Positions 16,909 to 24,277 of a DNA stretch of 64,000 nt are shown piece after piece. The stretch is from Paenibacillus lemnae (GTDB taxonomy: Bacteria; Bacillota; Bacilli; Paenibacillales; Paenibacillaceae). The translations under genes were made by a program, and so were the position numbers. The notes under the pieces are model-generated. The model did not search any database. It was not told where the DNA came from and worked only from the letters and a program-made list of their open reading frames with translations. Every line of letters starts with the position of its first letter. The first letter of the stretch is position 1. Location of the stretch: positions 372,001 to 436,000 of the forward strand of contig NZ_JABBPN010000003.1 of the NCBI RefSeq assembly GCF_012933385.1, given 5' to 3'.

Positions 16909-17742
16909 TTAGGCGGCTCGTTTTAATTGTTTATAATACTGAGACTCGAACCGATCCGGAGACAGATAACCGAGCTTGCTATGTGTTCGTTTTCGGTTAT
17001 AAAAAAACTCCAGGTACCAATATATTCGCTGTTGCGCTTCTTGCCGTGTTTGAAACTTGTAGCGGTAGACTAACTCCCGTTTAAGAATGCTGTGGAAGGA
17101 CTCGATACATGCATTGTCATAACAGTTTCCTTTTCGGCTCATGCTCCGAATCATGTGGTAAGTCTTTAACTGTTCTCGGTACTCTGCTGACGCGTACTGG
17201 GATCCTCGATCCGAGTGATGAATCAAACCTTTAGGTGGTTTTTGAGCCGCATAGGCATATTTGAGGGCATCTAAAACCAGATCAACGGTCATGCGAGTTC
17301 CAAGCTGCCATCCTACGATTTTACGGGTAAACAGGTCCATGACGCTCGCCAGATATATCATGCCTTGACGTGTACGGATGTAGGTGATGTCGGTTACCCA
17401 GACTTGGTTTGGCCTTGTACACACGTTGAAATGCTGATTTAACCAGTTGTGAGCGATGGGCAGGGAATGCTTTGAATCGGTGGTCTGCACCCTGAATTTC
17501 ACGGTGGCCTGGGAACGGATTCCCTTCTCTCGCATGATTCTCCCGACCGTCTTCACGCCTACCCGGTGTCCTTCTTTTCGAAGCTCGTTTGTGATCTTGG
17601 GGCTTCCATAGATGCCGTCCGAGTCATAGTAATGGTATTCAATTCGCTTCGCTAATACTTCCTTGCGTTTCTTTTGCTCGCTGCGAGGCGTGGTTCGCCA
17701 TTTGTAGTAGCCGCTCCGGGACACTTTGAGTACCTGGCACAT
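16909..17742 (-). CDS. IS3-family transposase, OrfB (catalytic part)
   Basis: The DDE integrase domain of an IS3-type transposase. The catalytic acids are visible: Asp in WVTDITYIRTRQGMIYLASV, Asp in LIHHSDRGSQYAS and Glu in GNCYDNACIESFHSILKREL. The N-terminal HTH_21-like segment begins SRSGYYKW. The reading frame stays open back to the slippery site at about 17829 in orfA, so the working product is most likely an OrfAB frameshift fusion. The ATG given here is only the first in-frame ATG. Confidence 0.9.
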   Translation of the reverse strand: MCQVLKVSRSGYYKWRTTPRSEQKKRKEVLAKRIEYHYYDSDGIYGSPKITNELRKEGHRVGVKTVGRIMREKGIRSQATVKFRVQTTDSKHSLPIAHNWLNQHFNVCTRPNQVWVTDITYIRTRQGMIYLASVMDLFTRKIVGWQLGTRMTVDLVLDALKYAYAAQKPPKGLIHHSDRGSQYASAEYREQLKTYHMIRSMSRKGNCYDNACIESFHSILKRELVYRYKFQTRQEAQQRIYWYLEFFYNRKRTHSKLGYLSPDRFESQYYKQLKRAA

Positions 17743-17789
17743 CTTCTCGACACGGAATTCGGAGCGATGTTCCTCTATAAATTGGAACC

Positions 17790-18086
17790 TTACTTCCGGT
17801 CTTTGCTGAAGATGTGTAACGCCTTTTTTAAGATGGCCAGTTCTTCTTCCAAGTCTTTGTTCCGCTCTTCCAAGTCTTTGACGATTTGATCGTGGTTACG
17901 TAAGTTACCACTTCCTACAAAGGGCTCATCTGGGAACTGCCGGTATTTCGCCACCCACTGACGCAGGGTGTTGACAGGGATATTCAACTCTTCTGCGATC
18001 TCCGTAAGCGGTTTGCTGTGCTGCTGAATATATTTCACCGTTTCTTCTTTAAAGGTTTGATTATAACGTTGACGGGATTCACTCAT
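17790..18086 (-). CDS. IS3-family transposase, OrfA (DNA-binding part)
   Basis: 98 aa. It has an N-terminal helix-turn-helix of the HTH_Tnp_1/IS3 type (EETVKYIQQHSKPLTEIAEE and LNIPVNTLRQWVAKYRQF) and a C-terminal leucine-zipper-like coiled coil (IVKDLEERNKDLEEELAILK). The ATG at 18086 has GAGGTG 6 nt upstream. The longer in-frame extension runs almost to the IS terminus and is unlikely to be translated. The slippery A-AAA-AAG lies in the AILKKAL codons. Confidence 0.88.
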   Translation of the reverse strand: MSESRQRYNQTFKEETVKYIQQHSKPLTEIAEELNIPVNTLRQWVAKYRQFPDEPFVGSGNLRNHDQIVKDLEERNKDLEEELAILKKALHIFSKDRK

Positions 18087-18203
18087 CTCAGACACCTCGT
18101 ATCTAGGGTTTGGTTTATTATCTAGCACCCTTTTCGTTGTGTCCACTGTTTAGTCTAATTGCAAAATCAGTCTTATTGGGTCGATGACGCTATTTTTTTA
18201 AAA

Positions 18204-18227
18204 AATAAGCTTGAAAATCAATCTTAT
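18204..18227. repeat. Short palindromic repeat, copy to the right of the IS
   Basis: AATAAGCTTGAAAATCAATC followed by TTAT. It has the same arm as copy 1 and the same right half as copy 2. GCAAAATCAGTCTTATT just to its left (18161-18177) looks like the right half of another copy whose left half (AATAAGCTTGG, 16857-16867) lies across the IS. Confidence 0.45.
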
Positions 18228-18325
18228 GCACGATGCTGCACTACGAACGGGTAAGCACGGGTGGTGTGAGAGTCGGCTGCTTAATTAGTGGGCAGCCTCT
18301 TACTCGATTATGAGTTCACCTTTGG

Positions 18326-18387
18326 TAAAGTTATAGTTCGGGAAATTAGAGTGCAATTGTAAACATTACGTTTGCGAAGCGCCTACC
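18326..18387 (-). repeat. Right arm of the imperfect inverted repeat
   Basis: Read on the minus strand this begins AGGCGCTTCGCAAACGTAAT and later has GCACTCTAATTTCCCGAAC, matching the blocks of the left arm at 16523-16590 in order and spacing. The two arms enclose the palindromic repeats and the IS. Confidence 0.65.
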
Positions 18388-18394
18388 AGCAGAA

Positions 18395-18427
18395 AGGAAC
18401 TGCCCCAAGTCTTTCGGGACAGTTCCT
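18395..18427 (-). terminator. Hairpin after queF
   Basis: AGGAACTG (18395-18402) pairs with CAGTTCCT (18420-18427), with further imperfect pairing inside. It lies 4 nt after the queF stop. The T-tract is weak. Confidence 0.6.
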
Positions 18428-18431
18428 CTTC

Positions 18432-18929
18432 CTAACGGTTATCTACCTTTTCCGGGTACATATCATGATTCATTAGCCGATGTGCTGCCATTTCCTCATA
18501 TTTCGTGCCTGGACGTCCATAGTTGCAGTAAGGGTCGATCGAGATGCCGCCGCGAGGCGTGAACTTGCCCCAGACTTCAATATAACGGGGGTCCATAAGC
18601 TTGATGAGATCGTTCATGATGATGTTGACACAGTCCTCATGAAAATCCCCGTGATTTCGGAAGCTGAACAGGTACAGCTTTAATGCCTTGCTCTCCACCA
18701 TTTTGATATCAGGCACATAGCTGATGTAAATCGTGGCGAAATCCGGCTGGCCTGTTATCGGACACAGGCTCGTGAATTCCGGACAGTTGAACTTTACGAA
18801 ATAGTCCCGGTAGGGATGCTTGTTATCGAAGCTTTCCAGAATACTCGCGTCATACTCAAAAGTGTAAGTTGTTCCCTGGTTCCCCAGGAGTGTGATATCT
18901 TCCATTTCATCATGCTGTCTTCCAGCCAT
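18432..18929 (-). CDS. queF: NADPH-dependent 7-cyano-7-deazaguanine reductase
   Basis: Reduces preQ0 to preQ1, the last free-base step before insertion into tRNA by Tgt; cytoplasmic, of the tunnelling fold. At 165 aa it is the short single-domain (type I) QueF. Seen: the nucleophile Cys in [18 protein letters not shown] and the NADPH/substrate segment [20 protein letters not shown]. It is the last gene of a queC-queD-queE-queF operon. The ATG follows AGAGGG. The family assignment is secure. Confidence 0.96.
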   Translation of the reverse strand: MAGRQHDEMEDITLLGNQGTTYTFEYDASILESFDNKHPYRDYFVKFNCPEFTSLCPITGQPDFATIYISYVPDIKMVESKALKLYLFSFRNHGDFHEDCVNIIMNDLIKLMDPRYIEVWGKFTPRGGISIDPYCNYGRPGTKYEEMAAHRLMNHDMYPEKVDNR

Positions 18930-18977
18930 GCCTTATATACCCTCTTTCCTGTGCAAAATATCAAAATATGCTAAATA

Positions 18978-19775
18978 TTAAACACCGCGCTTATTGCTCC
19001 AGATCAGTGTGTGAAGCTGGGGTAGTACACGTACGTCATTCAACCGGTCTGATGCCATAACAGCCTCCACTAATTGCTCATAACGGGCAAGCAAATCCGC
19101 AGCATGTGCAGCCGGATCGGTAGATCCCGTGTCCGGATTCCCGGTTTGAAGATAAAACGGGACATTGGGATAACGCTCATGCACCGTTTTGGCGTATGCC
19201 AGATCGGCCTCATCGAAGATGACGACTTTAAGGCTGAAGGATCTGACAGGTTCACGACCCGACAAGCGGGAGATCATATCGTCAAGCCGTAACCAGTCCG
19301 TGTCCATCCCGGAACTCGGGGGTTTGGGCGAGATCGTAACTTCGTCAATATCCATAAGCCAATCCTGCCAGCGGGATCCCTGCGTCTCGACAGCTACCGT
19401 GATACCCCGGCTGTGAAGCTTATCCACAAGTCCGCCCATTTGGGACAGAAGTGCAGGATTGCCGCCGGAAATCGTCACATGGTCAAAACGCTCTCCGCCA
19501 AGAGACAACAGCTCTTCCCAAATCTCATCGGGACTCAAACGCCGGATACTGTCTGAAGCACTGCCATCCCAGGTAAAAGCGGAGTCACACCAGGAACAGC
19601 GATAGTCACAGCCTGCAGTACGTACAAACATCGTTTTGCGGCCAATAACCATGCCTTCTCCCTGTACGGTAGGGCCGAAAATCTCCAGCATAGGAATCGG
19701 CCGCTCTGTGGCCTGAGCCGACGGCAGGCTTTTCTCTGGTCCTGAGGCAGCCGGCGGTGTCTTCAAGCTATTCAT
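18978..19775 (-). CDS. queE: 7-carboxy-7-deazaguanine synthase
   Basis: A radical SAM enzyme (265 aa) that contracts the ring of 6-carboxy-tetrahydropterin to 7-carboxy-7-deazaguanine. The CxxxCxxC cluster motif is in TAGCDYRCSWCDSAFTWDG, after the usual PMLEIFGPTVQGEGMVIG, and SGGNPAL gives the SAM-contact GGxP-like segment. The ATG at 19775 overlaps the end of queD by 8 bp and is preferred to the upstream ATG at 19805, which lies deep inside queD. The N-terminal about 35 residues before PIPMLEIFG are a non-conserved extension. Confidence 0.94.
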   Translation of the reverse strand: MNSLKTPPAASGPEKSLPSAQATERPIPMLEIFGPTVQGEGMVIGRKTMFVRTAGCDYRCSWCDSAFTWDGSASDSIRRLSPDEIWEELLSLGGERFDHVTISGGNPALLSQMGGLVDKLHSRGITVAVETQGSRWQDWLMDIDEVTISPKPPSSGMDTDWLRLDDMISRLSGREPVRSFSLKVVIFDEADLAYAKTVHERYPNVPFYLQTGNPDTGSTDPAAHAADLLARYEQLVEAVMASDRLNDVRVLPQLHTLIWSNKRGV

Positions 19776-20259
19776 GCTCCATCCACTCCCGTCTGACTTC
19801 GGCATAACTGGTCGGCGTTTCGTATAGTCTTACAAATTCCGTCCGAGCTTCCTGCTCGTGATAAGAAGGATCCGACGTAAGAGCAAGCTCCATTCGTTCA
19901 TACAGCCAGACGACCATATTCTCTGCCGTTGTATTCATCGGAGGAAGCGTCTCGTTCAGGTATTGATGGTCCAGATAAGGTTCAATCTGATGCTTCCAGA
20001 CTTCCTTGATCTGTCCGAAATCAATGGTGATGCCGACCTCGTCAGGCTTGCCTGATATGCCGAACACCACTTTGTAGGTGTGTCCATGCAGGTTCTTACA
20101 CTTGCCTTCATAAGCATGCAGATGATGAGCAGCATCAAAGGTAAACTCTTTGGATACGAGTACCCGCCTGCGGTGATAACGCAAATTTTCCGGATGGATA
20201 TCTTCACCGAATTTTTGCAGCTGTTCCACAATGCGGAATGTTCCAGGTTGATGGTTCAT
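19768..20259 (-). CDS. queD: 6-carboxy-5,6,7,8-tetrahydropterin synthase
   Basis: Converts 7,8-dihydroneopterin triphosphate to 6-carboxy-tetrahydropterin, feeding QueE. 163 aa. The zinc-binding His triad and catalytic Cys are visible: FDAAHHLHAYEGKCKNLHGH. Later DFGQIKEVW and LDHQYLNE are typical of the PTPS/QueD family. The start at 20259 follows AAGGAGG and overlaps the queC stop as TGATG. About 45 residues precede the core ([20 protein letters not shown]), a modest extension. Confidence 0.95.
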   Translation of the reverse strand: MNHQPGTFRIVEQLQKFGEDIHPENLRYHRRRVLVSKEFTFDAAHHLHAYEGKCKNLHGHTYKVVFGISGKPDEVGITIDFGQIKEVWKHQIEPYLDHQYLNETLPPMNTTAENMVVWLYERMELALTSDPSYHEQEARTEFVRLYETPTSYAEVRREWMEHE

Positions 20260-20936
20260 CACAGCGTGCCTCCTTTCAGAGCTGTTTCTCTGCGTTCCAG
20301 ATATTGATGAAGTCCGGCACGGCGCAGCTTGCAGGCAGGGCATTCTCCGCAGCCGTCTCCCATAACCCCGTTATAGCAGGTCAGCGTGCGTGTGCGGATA
20401 TAATCCAGGACATGCAGATCGTCGGCGAGCTCCCATGTGTCGGCCTTATCCAGCCACATCAGTGGCGTATGAATGACAAACGGATAATCCATAGCCAGGT
20501 TTAAAGTTACATTCAATGATTTAATAAAGCTGTCCCGGCAGTCCGGATAGCCGCTAAAGTCCGTTTCGCAAACCCCGGTAACCAGATGCTTGGCACCGGC
20601 CTGTTTGGCGAGTACGGCGGCAAAGCTTAAAAACAGCAGATTACGGCCGTCCACAAACGTGGTGGGTATCCCGTTCTCTCCCTCTTCTATAGCAATATCG
20701 CTGCGTGTCAGGGCATTGGGGGCCAGCTGGTTCAGCAGGCTCATGTCCAGCACGGTATGCTTGACGTTTTGTTCACGGGCAATATTCTGGGCACACTGGA
20801 TTTCAAGGTTGTGGCGCTGTCCGTAATTAAAAGTTACGGTCTCCACTTCGGCAAACTGCTGTTTTGCCCAGAACAGGCAGGTGGTGCTGTCTTGACCGCC
20901 GCTGAATACGACGACCGCTTTTTCATGTTTAAGCAT
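20259..20936 (-). CDS. queC: 7-cyano-7-deazaguanine synthase
   Basis: An ATP-dependent amidation/dehydration enzyme that turns 7-carboxy-7-deazaguanine into preQ0. 225 aa. The N-terminal PP-loop [10 protein letters not shown] binds ATP, and the C-terminal zinc site is formed by Cys residues in [19 protein letters not shown]. It is the first gene of the operon and lies downstream of a preQ1-I riboswitch, so the operon is repressed when preQ1 accumulates. Confidence 0.96.
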   Translation of the reverse strand: MLKHEKAVVVFSGGQDSTTCLFWAKQQFAEVETVTFNYGQRHNLEIQCAQNIAREQNVKHTVLDMSLLNQLAPNALTRSDIAIEEGENGIPTTFVDGRNLLFLSFAAVLAKQAGAKHLVTGVCETDFSGYPDCRDSFIKSLNVTLNLAMDYPFVIHTPLMWLDKADTWELADDLHVLDYIRTRTLTCYNGVMGDGCGECPACKLRRAGLHQYLERRETALKGGTL

Positions 20937-21054
20937 AAAAAAAACCTCTCATTCTTCTATAATAGCTGGCGGCTGTGCCGACCGGAAGAAAGAAAGGTTC
21001 TTGAACTGAGTCATTAAAAAACAAGCCTTATCTATGTTGAAAAATAAGACCGTG

Positions 21055-21087
21055 TAGTTTTTTATAGAGGGAGTTCGCGAACCTCTC
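21055..21087 (-). promoter_or_regulatory. PreQ1-I riboswitch aptamer upstream of queC
   Basis: On the minus strand the sequence runs AGAGGTTCGCGAACTCCCTC then TATAAAAAACTA. It matches the class I preQ1 aptamer layout: a stem AGAGG/CCCTCT, a short loop, then an A-rich tail ending in ACTA that forms the H-type pseudoknot. It lies about 120 nt before the queC start. The expression platform (terminator or sequestered ribosome binding site) was not resolved. Confidence 0.88.
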
Positions 21088-21176
21088 CCATGCACGAGGG
21101 CATGGATTGTCTTCAATTGTAGGCATAGTTAACAACCGTAGTTGTAACCATACGGGCTCATTATAACAGATAAACG

Positions 21177-21887
21177 TTATTTGATAAATACCCCACCGAA
21201 TGGAATGACTTCCCTCAGGAATCTCCTTACAATGCTTTCATCATTCATTTCTTCAGTCAGCCGGCGGTTTTGTCTCCCTGCCTGAAACAGCACATAACCG
21301 TGACCAGTCAGCTTCCAATGATAATTCATATGCTGACTGGCCAAATGATTGCCGTACACCGTTAAATCAAGGCTGGCGTTCTCCGGATAGGCGATGATGC
21401 TGCCTGCATCTACATAGAGCGGTTCCGTAGGGTGCAGCTTCGCCTGACAGACCGTACCTTGGGTTAAAATACCGATACTGCCGCTGCCGCTGAATTTCAT
21501 CTTGACGGCATCCCGGGTGACCAGCATGTTCTTGACCTTCAGAAACCGGGTCTGCATGCTGACACCCTGCGTGTAGAAAAAAACATGCCGAAAATCGTAC
21601 AGCATATCATCCTCTTCCTTCAGCGGAATTTCTCTCATGCTGAACCCGGCGGGGAGTGCTGCTGTAAACTGACTGGGACCGCTAAGATCCGCCCTCAGCA
21701 GTTTTTTTTTGCGGTACATACCCTTTATATTCATAAATCGGTCATTGCGCCCTGTTGAAGGGCCTCGAAAAGCTACAATTTGGTCCGGGTGCAGAACATG
21801 AATGAGATCCCCTTCCTGAAGAGAGAAGGTCACGGCCTGTCCCGCTCCGCCGCCAGGGGCTTCTTCCAAACGGATTTTCAATCTCAC
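21177..21887 (-). CDS. AIM24 family protein
   Basis: A 236-aa beta-rich protein of the AIM24/TIGR00266-like family (function unknown in bacteria; the fold is a double beta-roll). Recognisable stretches are VKNMLVTRDAVKMKFSGSGS, IGILTQGTVCQAKLHPTEPL, YVDAGSIIAYPENASLDL, and the C-terminal GHGYVLFQAGRQNRRLTEEM. No signal peptide or catalytic motif is present. The upstream membrane coiled-coil gene ends 7 nt before its start region, so the two are likely co-transcribed. Confidence 0.75.
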   Translation of the reverse strand: MRLKIRLEEAPGGGAGQAVTFSLQEGDLIHVLHPDQIVAFRGPSTGRNDRFMNIKGMYRKKKLLRADLSGPSQFTAALPAGFSMREIPLKEEDDMLYDFRHVFFYTQGVSMQTRFLKVKNMLVTRDAVKMKFSGSGSIGILTQGTVCQAKLHPTEPLYVDAGSIIAYPENASLDLTVYGNHLASQHMNYHWKLTGHGYVLFQAGRQNRRLTEEMNDESIVRRFLREVIPFGGVFIK

Positions 21888-21894
21888 TCCTCCT

Positions 21895-22347
21895 TTATAT
21901 TCTGCGATTAGTGCGGCGCATACCGTATCTTAAAGCGCGTGTCAGAATGAAATATCCTGCAAGGAGTCCGGCCGCCGTTATGGCTGCAGTTTTTATACGA
22001 TCGGCTGAACGCTTGCGGGCTTCCTCTGCCTGCTGCCTGGCTGCTTCGGATTGCTGCAGCTGAAGTACCATTTCTGTGAGCTGCTTGTTCTGGTTAGCCA
22101 GCTCGGCACTCTGCTGACGATACAGCTCGGCATCGGCCCGCGCCTTGTCCAGTTCCTGAAGGGTTCGTTCATAATTGTTCTTAAGTTCATTGATTTCCTG
22201 AGGCAGCTCTGAAAACTGCTGGAAATTCTGATAGGCATCATTAAAGATATTGGCATGAACAGTGCGTTCGCCGTACTGGAACAGAAAACCGGCTGCCAGC
22301 AGCAGGGGAACGATGGCTTTCATTCTGTAAGAATGGGGCTTGTCCAC
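21895..22347 (-). CDS. Membrane-anchored coiled-coil protein
   Basis: 150 aa. An N-terminal signal or anchor (residues 9-30, MKAIVPLLLAAGFLFQYG) is followed by a long helical coiled coil (about 45-115, rich in Gln, Glu, Ala and Leu: ELKNNYERTLQELDKARADA, QNKQLTEMVLQLQQSEAARQ). A second membrane helix follows (ITAAGLLAGYFILTRALRYG), then a basic end RRTNRRI. The GTG start has AAAGGTGGTGG upstream. No recognised family. Paired with the AIM24 gene; the job is unknown. Confidence 0.7.
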   Translation of the reverse strand: MDKPHSYRMKAIVPLLLAAGFLFQYGERTVHANIFNDAYQNFQQFSELPQEINELKNNYERTLQELDKARADAELYRQQSAELANQNKQLTEMVLQLQQSEAARQQAEEARKRSADRIKTAAITAAGLLAGYFILTRALRYGMRRTNRRI

Positions 22348-22613
22348 GGGACCACCACCTTTACCATAGTTGTCAGGGCCATTATACGATAAAAGCTCCT
22401 GACATGTTTCTACATATTATTAACCTTTTTTGGCTGTTTTGAAGGAATGGACAACCAGACCACGCGTTTCGAAGACAAAAGCGATGGGTAATTACATAAC
22501 GTGCCAATGACAGATCATAAGCACCAAACTGCGTATTCATTAACTTTTTAATCAAATAATCAATCCATCCATTCTTTCATATAAGGAACCGGACTAATAA
22601 AGGAGAAATTAAC

Positions 22614-22775
22614 ATGATGAATGACAATAATGTAAAGAAAATTATGATTACAGTAAACGGGAAACCTGTAGGTAACGGGCTGCTAATCGACAAAGTGACG
22701 TATGCTCCAGTGACCGGAGCTGCTGAATATAGTCTTGACACCCGGAGTGCTGCTTCGCAAACTGCCGTGAGCTAA
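22614..22775 (+). CDS. Small 53-residue protein
   Basis: A short gene with a strong ribosome binding site (AAAGGAGAAA) and a perfect terminator right after the stop, so it looks genuine despite its size. The protein starts MMNDNNVKKIMITVNGKPVG and continues NGLLIDKVTYAPVTGAAEY. The KIMITVNGKPV strand resembles the opening of copper-amine-oxidase-like stalk domains that are common in Paenibacillus, here without an export signal. No function can be assigned. Confidence 0.65.
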   Translation: MMNDNNVKKIMITVNGKPVGNGLLIDKVTYAPVTGAAEYSLDTRSAASQTAVS

Positions 22776-22788
22776 CCCAGTTTCATAA

Positions 22789-22823
22789 AAAAAGGCCAGG
22801 AGGTGAACCTCCTGGCCTTTTTT
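22789..22823 (+). terminator. Intrinsic terminator after the 53-residue gene
   Basis: A 15-bp perfect stem (22789-22803 with 22808-22822... T-run) around a TGAA loop, ending in seven T residues. It also shows that the next reading frame cannot start at 22803. Confidence 0.9.
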
Positions 22824-22931
22824 TGCGTTAATTTTGTCGAAAAAGAAATCAAGGAACACATGTTCCGTGACAAGAAAGCTGTCCATGCGTATTGGTACAG
22901 TATTAGAAGAAGAAGGAAAGAGGTGGGAGTG

Positions 22932-23618
22932 TTGCAGTCTGGCTTGTGCACAGAATTTACATGGAGCAGCGATCACATAGCCGCAAGCGGATGTTACCCT
23001 GTCTATTTGCTGGTAGAATGGGAGCTTCATCAAAGTCATCCGCGTGACAGGAGAAGTAGAGATATCCATTTGGGAATAACCGAAGTTAAGCTTCATATCC
23101 AATTGAAACCGGGTGTACAGCTTATCGATATCTACGGGTACAAAACAGAGTGGCTGAGTGATTATCATTGTGTGATCTCCCTGGGCTCTATATGTTCCGA
23201 TGTGAGAAAACAAGCAGTGATCGCCTTTCATATGGATGGAAGAACATCAGGAATCCATCCCATGATCATCACACATTGGAGTTATCGAGATGACGGCAGG
23301 GTCCAAGTCATGACACCTGCATCCGAACAAAGTATTCAGTTCAGCAACCATACTTCAGTCATGCAGTGTCATCTTAACAACAAGGTGGATAAGTACTTGA
23401 GGCTCCTTCAAAATCCAGTGCTTTTGGAAAAAGCGCTGCAATATTTCGAACAGGGGGAAATCATGCTGGGTGAAGACCTGCTGCTAAGGCGCGCAGATGA
23501 GATGCTGTTATGTGCTTTACGCTGGAATGACGCGGATATGCTGCAGGATGCCGAGCTTTTGTATGCGCTTGCCCGCAGGTGGGTGGATACCTATGCCTAT
23601 GTATCGCAGATCGGGTAG
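22932..23618 (+). CDS. Unknown protein with a VWA-associated beta-sandwich-like region
   Basis: About 228 aa. The central part (VYLLVEWELHQS, VISLGSICSDVRKQAVIAFH) resembles the beta-rich domain that follows von Willebrand A domains in YfbK-like proteins, but no VWA domain is present. The C-terminal third is helical (LLEKALQYFEQGEIMLGEDL, DAELLYALARRWVDTY). The start is uncertain: the frame is open through the terminator above. TTG at 22932 with GAGGTGG upstream is chosen; GTG at 22929 or ATG at 22860 are alternatives. Isolated gene; I cannot give a function. Confidence 0.55.
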   Translation: MQSGLCTEFTWSSDHIAASGCYPVYLLVEWELHQSHPRDRRSRDIHLGITEVKLHIQLKPGVQLIDIYGYKTEWLSDYHCVISLGSICSDVRKQAVIAFHMDGRTSGIHPMIITHWSYRDDGRVQVMTPASEQSIQFSNHTSVMQCHLNNKVDKYLRLLQNPVLLEKALQYFEQGEIMLGEDLLLRRADEMLLCALRWNDADMLQDAELLYALARRWVDTYAYVSQIG

Positions 23619-23804
23619 GGCTTGTATAATAAATATATATATAAAAAATAAGACTTTAGACGTATTCCAATCTATTCATTATCAGTAAAAATAGTTCTAT
23701 ATAAATAGTCGGTGAAGAAGGAAAAGTTTGCGTAAGGGTAGAATGTACTATTATGATGGTTGTGGATGTAAGTCTAATTTACTAGATAGATAGGGAGAAT
23801 GGAT

Positions 23805-24197
23805 ATGACAGACCGACTGATCCGACTGATGAAAATTATTACACTAGTACAGGCAAGACCCGGCATTCTAGCCAGAGAACTTGCAGAACGCTGCGGAACG
23901 AGCGAGCGAACGATATACAGGGATATGGATGCCTTGAGCGCCATGCATATTCCGATCAGCCATCAGGGGCGAGGAAGAGGATATATCTTTATAGGTCATT
24001 TTGCGATGTACCCCCTGGGTTTGACGGATGAAGAGGTACAGGCGTTATACAGATTCCTGCCGTTAATGGACGAAATCAAGTTAGGGTTACCAGAAGGGTT
24101 TGAAAGTGCATACGAAAAGGTCCTTGCCGCTGTCTACAAACAGAGTACCGAGAGAAACGATAATTTCGGTGACCGGGAAGAGCAGTATGAAATATGA
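23805..24197 (+). CDS. Short HTH regulator (YafY/DeoR-like N-terminal part)
   Basis: 130 aa. An N-terminal winged helix of the HTH_11 type (RLMKIITLVQARPGILAREL, AERCGTSERTIYRDMDAL, HQGRGRGYIF) matches the DNA-binding part of YafY/WYL regulators, followed by the start of the linker (GLTDEEVQALYRFLPLMDE). The ligand-binding WYL domain (usually another about 180 residues) is missing. It is therefore a naturally short form or a truncated gene. The second ATG (23805) is preferred because AGGGAG is 7 nt before it. A terminator follows. Confidence 0.75.
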   Translation: MTDRLIRLMKIITLVQARPGILARELAERCGTSERTIYRDMDALSAMHIPISHQGRGRGYIFIGHFAMYPLGLTDEEVQALYRFLPLMDEIKLGLPEGFESAYEKVLAAVYKQSTERNDNFGDREEQYEI

Positions 24198-24227
24198 TCA
24201 CGACCAAGTAGTTACCGCTTCGTACCT

Positions 24228-24260
24228 ACAGGCTGCCGATATAACGGGCAGCCTGTTTTT
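24228..24260 (+). terminator. Intrinsic terminator
   Basis: A 10-bp stem ACAGGCTGCC with GGCAGCCTGT, an 8-nt loop and a T5 run. It sits between the HTH gene and the convergent ATP-grasp gene. Confidence 0.85.
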
Positions 24261-24277
24261 GCTGTGTCCATGCCGTC

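Larger units (their letters stand above)
16892..18145 (-). mobile_element. IS3-family insertion sequence
   Basis: An element of about 1.25 kb with two overlapping reading frames on the minus strand. Its ends carry TGGACACAA (16892-16900) and TTGTGTCCA (18137-18145) as inverted termini, with a few further matching bases. A slippery A-AAA-AAG at 17829-17823 sits near the end of orfA, as expected for -1 frameshifting to a fused OrfAB transposase. Both frames are open, so the copy looks intact. No clear target-site duplication could be read at the ends. Confidence 0.85.

Noticed and set aside
22683..23231. A 182-residue minus-strand frame opposite the VWA-associated-like protein
   Set aside because: It runs through the terminator and the 53-residue gene and lacks a ribosome binding site; the plus strand fits better.
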